From Streptomyces sp. Je 1-79 (lineage in GTDB: Bacteria; Actinomycetota; Actinomycetes; Streptomycetales; Streptomycetaceae), in assembly GCF_025195125.1 (NCBI RefSeq), contig NZ_JAMGSL010000004.1, forward strand, positions 310,001-374,000: a DNA stretch of 64,000 bases. The letters run 5' to 3'. Under the pieces are notes generated by a model that searched no databases, was not told the origin of the DNA, and saw only the letters and a list, made by a program, of their open reading frames with translations. Positions 63,348-64,000 of this stretch are shown piece after piece. Every line of letters begins with the position of its first letter. Position 1 is the stretch's first letter. The position numbers were made by a program, and so were the translations under genes.

Positions 63348-64000
63348 ATGCAGCATGACAGCACGGCGGACGGCGCGCTGGACGTGCTCGTCTCCTTGGC
63401 GGACCCGGACGGCACGGGTCGGATACGGGAGCGGATCGGGGTCGCGGAGCGTCCTACCGGCGTCATCCCTCCGCGCTGGACCGCCGTGTCGCAGCTGTCG
63501 TCCGCCGTCCCCCCGGCCTCCGCACGGCTCTGGATGCTGGAGGAGGACCGGCCGGAGATCAACGAACTCATCGTCTTCTACGCGGGCGGTCTGCCCGGTG
63601 CGCTGGAGCTGGCCGTCGTCAACGGCGAGCCCTTCGGGCCCGACCGGCACGCCACGGTCCCGCTGACCAGGCAGATGCGTGAGCGACCCCTCCGGACAGG
63701 GGTGAACCGTCTCCCGGCGGAGGAGCTGGTCCCCGCGTTCCGAGCGGTGACGACCATGCGGGCAGGCCGCCGGGCCGCGAACTCGGTGGCCCGCGAGGAC
63801 TGGGCGCGCGTCGTGGAGGCGGACGCCGAGGAGCCGCTGCCCGGGTACGCGCGGTGGGCGCTCGCGCTGCGGCCCGACTGCCCCTCGGTCCTGCGGGAGC
63901 GGTTCTCCGACCACCCGAGCCATGCCCACCGGATGCGGACCGCCGGCATCGTCGAGGGCCCGGCCGCGTTCGTGGCCCAGTGGCGCCCCGCCCGCACGGT
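63348..64000 (+). CDS. hypothetical protein, truncated by the window edge
   Basis: ATG 63348 (GAGAGGGG upstream) opens a frame that stays open to the end of the window, at least 217 codons. No signal, membrane or known motif is seen; the composition is that of a soluble protein (for example LVFYAGGLPGALELAVVNGE-like segments). It is divergent from the LuxR-type regulator gene across 269 bp in which I see no clear operator. Confidence 0.6.
   Translation, partial: MQHDSTADGALDVLVSLADPDGTGRIRERIGVAERPTGVIPPRWTAVSQLSSAVPPASARLWMLEEDRPEINELIVFYAGGLPGALELAVVNGEPFGPDRHATVPLTRQMRERPLRTGVNRLPAEELVPAFRAVTTMRAGRRAANSVAREDWARVVEADAEEPLPGYARWALALRPDCPSVLRERFSDHPSHAHRMRTAGIVEGPAAFVAQWRPART

Overview
The window is high-GC DNA with Streptomyces character: GC-rich third codon positions, many GTG starts, 4-bp ATGA/GTGA stop-start overlaps, SARP/NB-ARC and RsbU/SpoIIE-type regulators, and rare TTA codons. 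No mobile element or CRISPR array was seen.

Left part (1-15.6 kb) is mostly core or chromosomal-arm genes: a secreted subtilisin-like protease, a GNAT acetyltransferase, an SPFH/NAD-kinase-like pair behind two identical palindromes, a DMT transporter/PAP2 pair divergent from a TetR gene, DUF488, a cytochrome P450, DUF309, tRNA-Pro(GGG) with a strong hairpin, an acyl-CoA dehydrogenase divergent from a TetR gene, and a large PP2C phosphatase. Between 15.7 and 16.2 kb a consensus promoter, an operator shared with the 12.6-kb TetR gene, a possible 36-codon gene and hairpins form an unannotated short transcription unit.

Middle part (16.3-33.7 kb) is a catabolic cluster: hotdog ammonia-lyase-like protein, Baeyer-Villiger-type monooxygenase, esterase, SCP2-like protein, glutamine-synthetase-like gamma-glutamyl ligase, gamma-glutamyl hydrolase, TetR, membrane protein, acyl-CoA ligase/enoyl-CoA hydratase fusion, alcohol and aldehyde dehydrogenases, a second acyl-CoA ligase, a PuuB-like oxidase and a flavin amine oxidase. 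It holds the four activities of a Puu-type gamma-glutamylated amine pathway plus a ketone-to-ester-to-acid route. One repeated operator (about GATCrAGTCAnnTGACCAA) lies in all three control regions, so the 23-kb TetR protein probably regulates the whole set.

33.7-40.9 kb holds small conserved proteins, an AidB-like acyl-CoA dehydrogenase with a TetR gene, a probable decayed gene remnant, YihY/BrkB, SHOCT and DUF6325 proteins, a pirin and an AhpD-like protein.

Right part (40.9-63.1 kb) is a RiPP biosynthetic cluster. An ABC exporter (with a TTA codon) is followed by a small secreted protein, a SARP-NB-ARC regulator and one long operon: ThiF-like leader-binding protein, YcaO, SagB-type dehydrogenase, split LanB (glutamylation and SpaB_C proteins), PqqD-M50 protease, two-gene ABC transporter and a second YcaO. 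Convergent to it is a 58-aa precursor whose 21-residue core is Cys/Ser/Thr except for the last Ala, with Cys exactly nine residues apart. An M20 peptidase, a small protein and a LuxR-type regulator (also with a TTA codon) close the cluster. Only one SpaB_C-type protein is present, so the usual thiopeptide pyridine synthase seems to be missing; a linear, dehydrated azole peptide or a new variant is the more likely product. This cluster is the best candidate for an undescribed system in the window.
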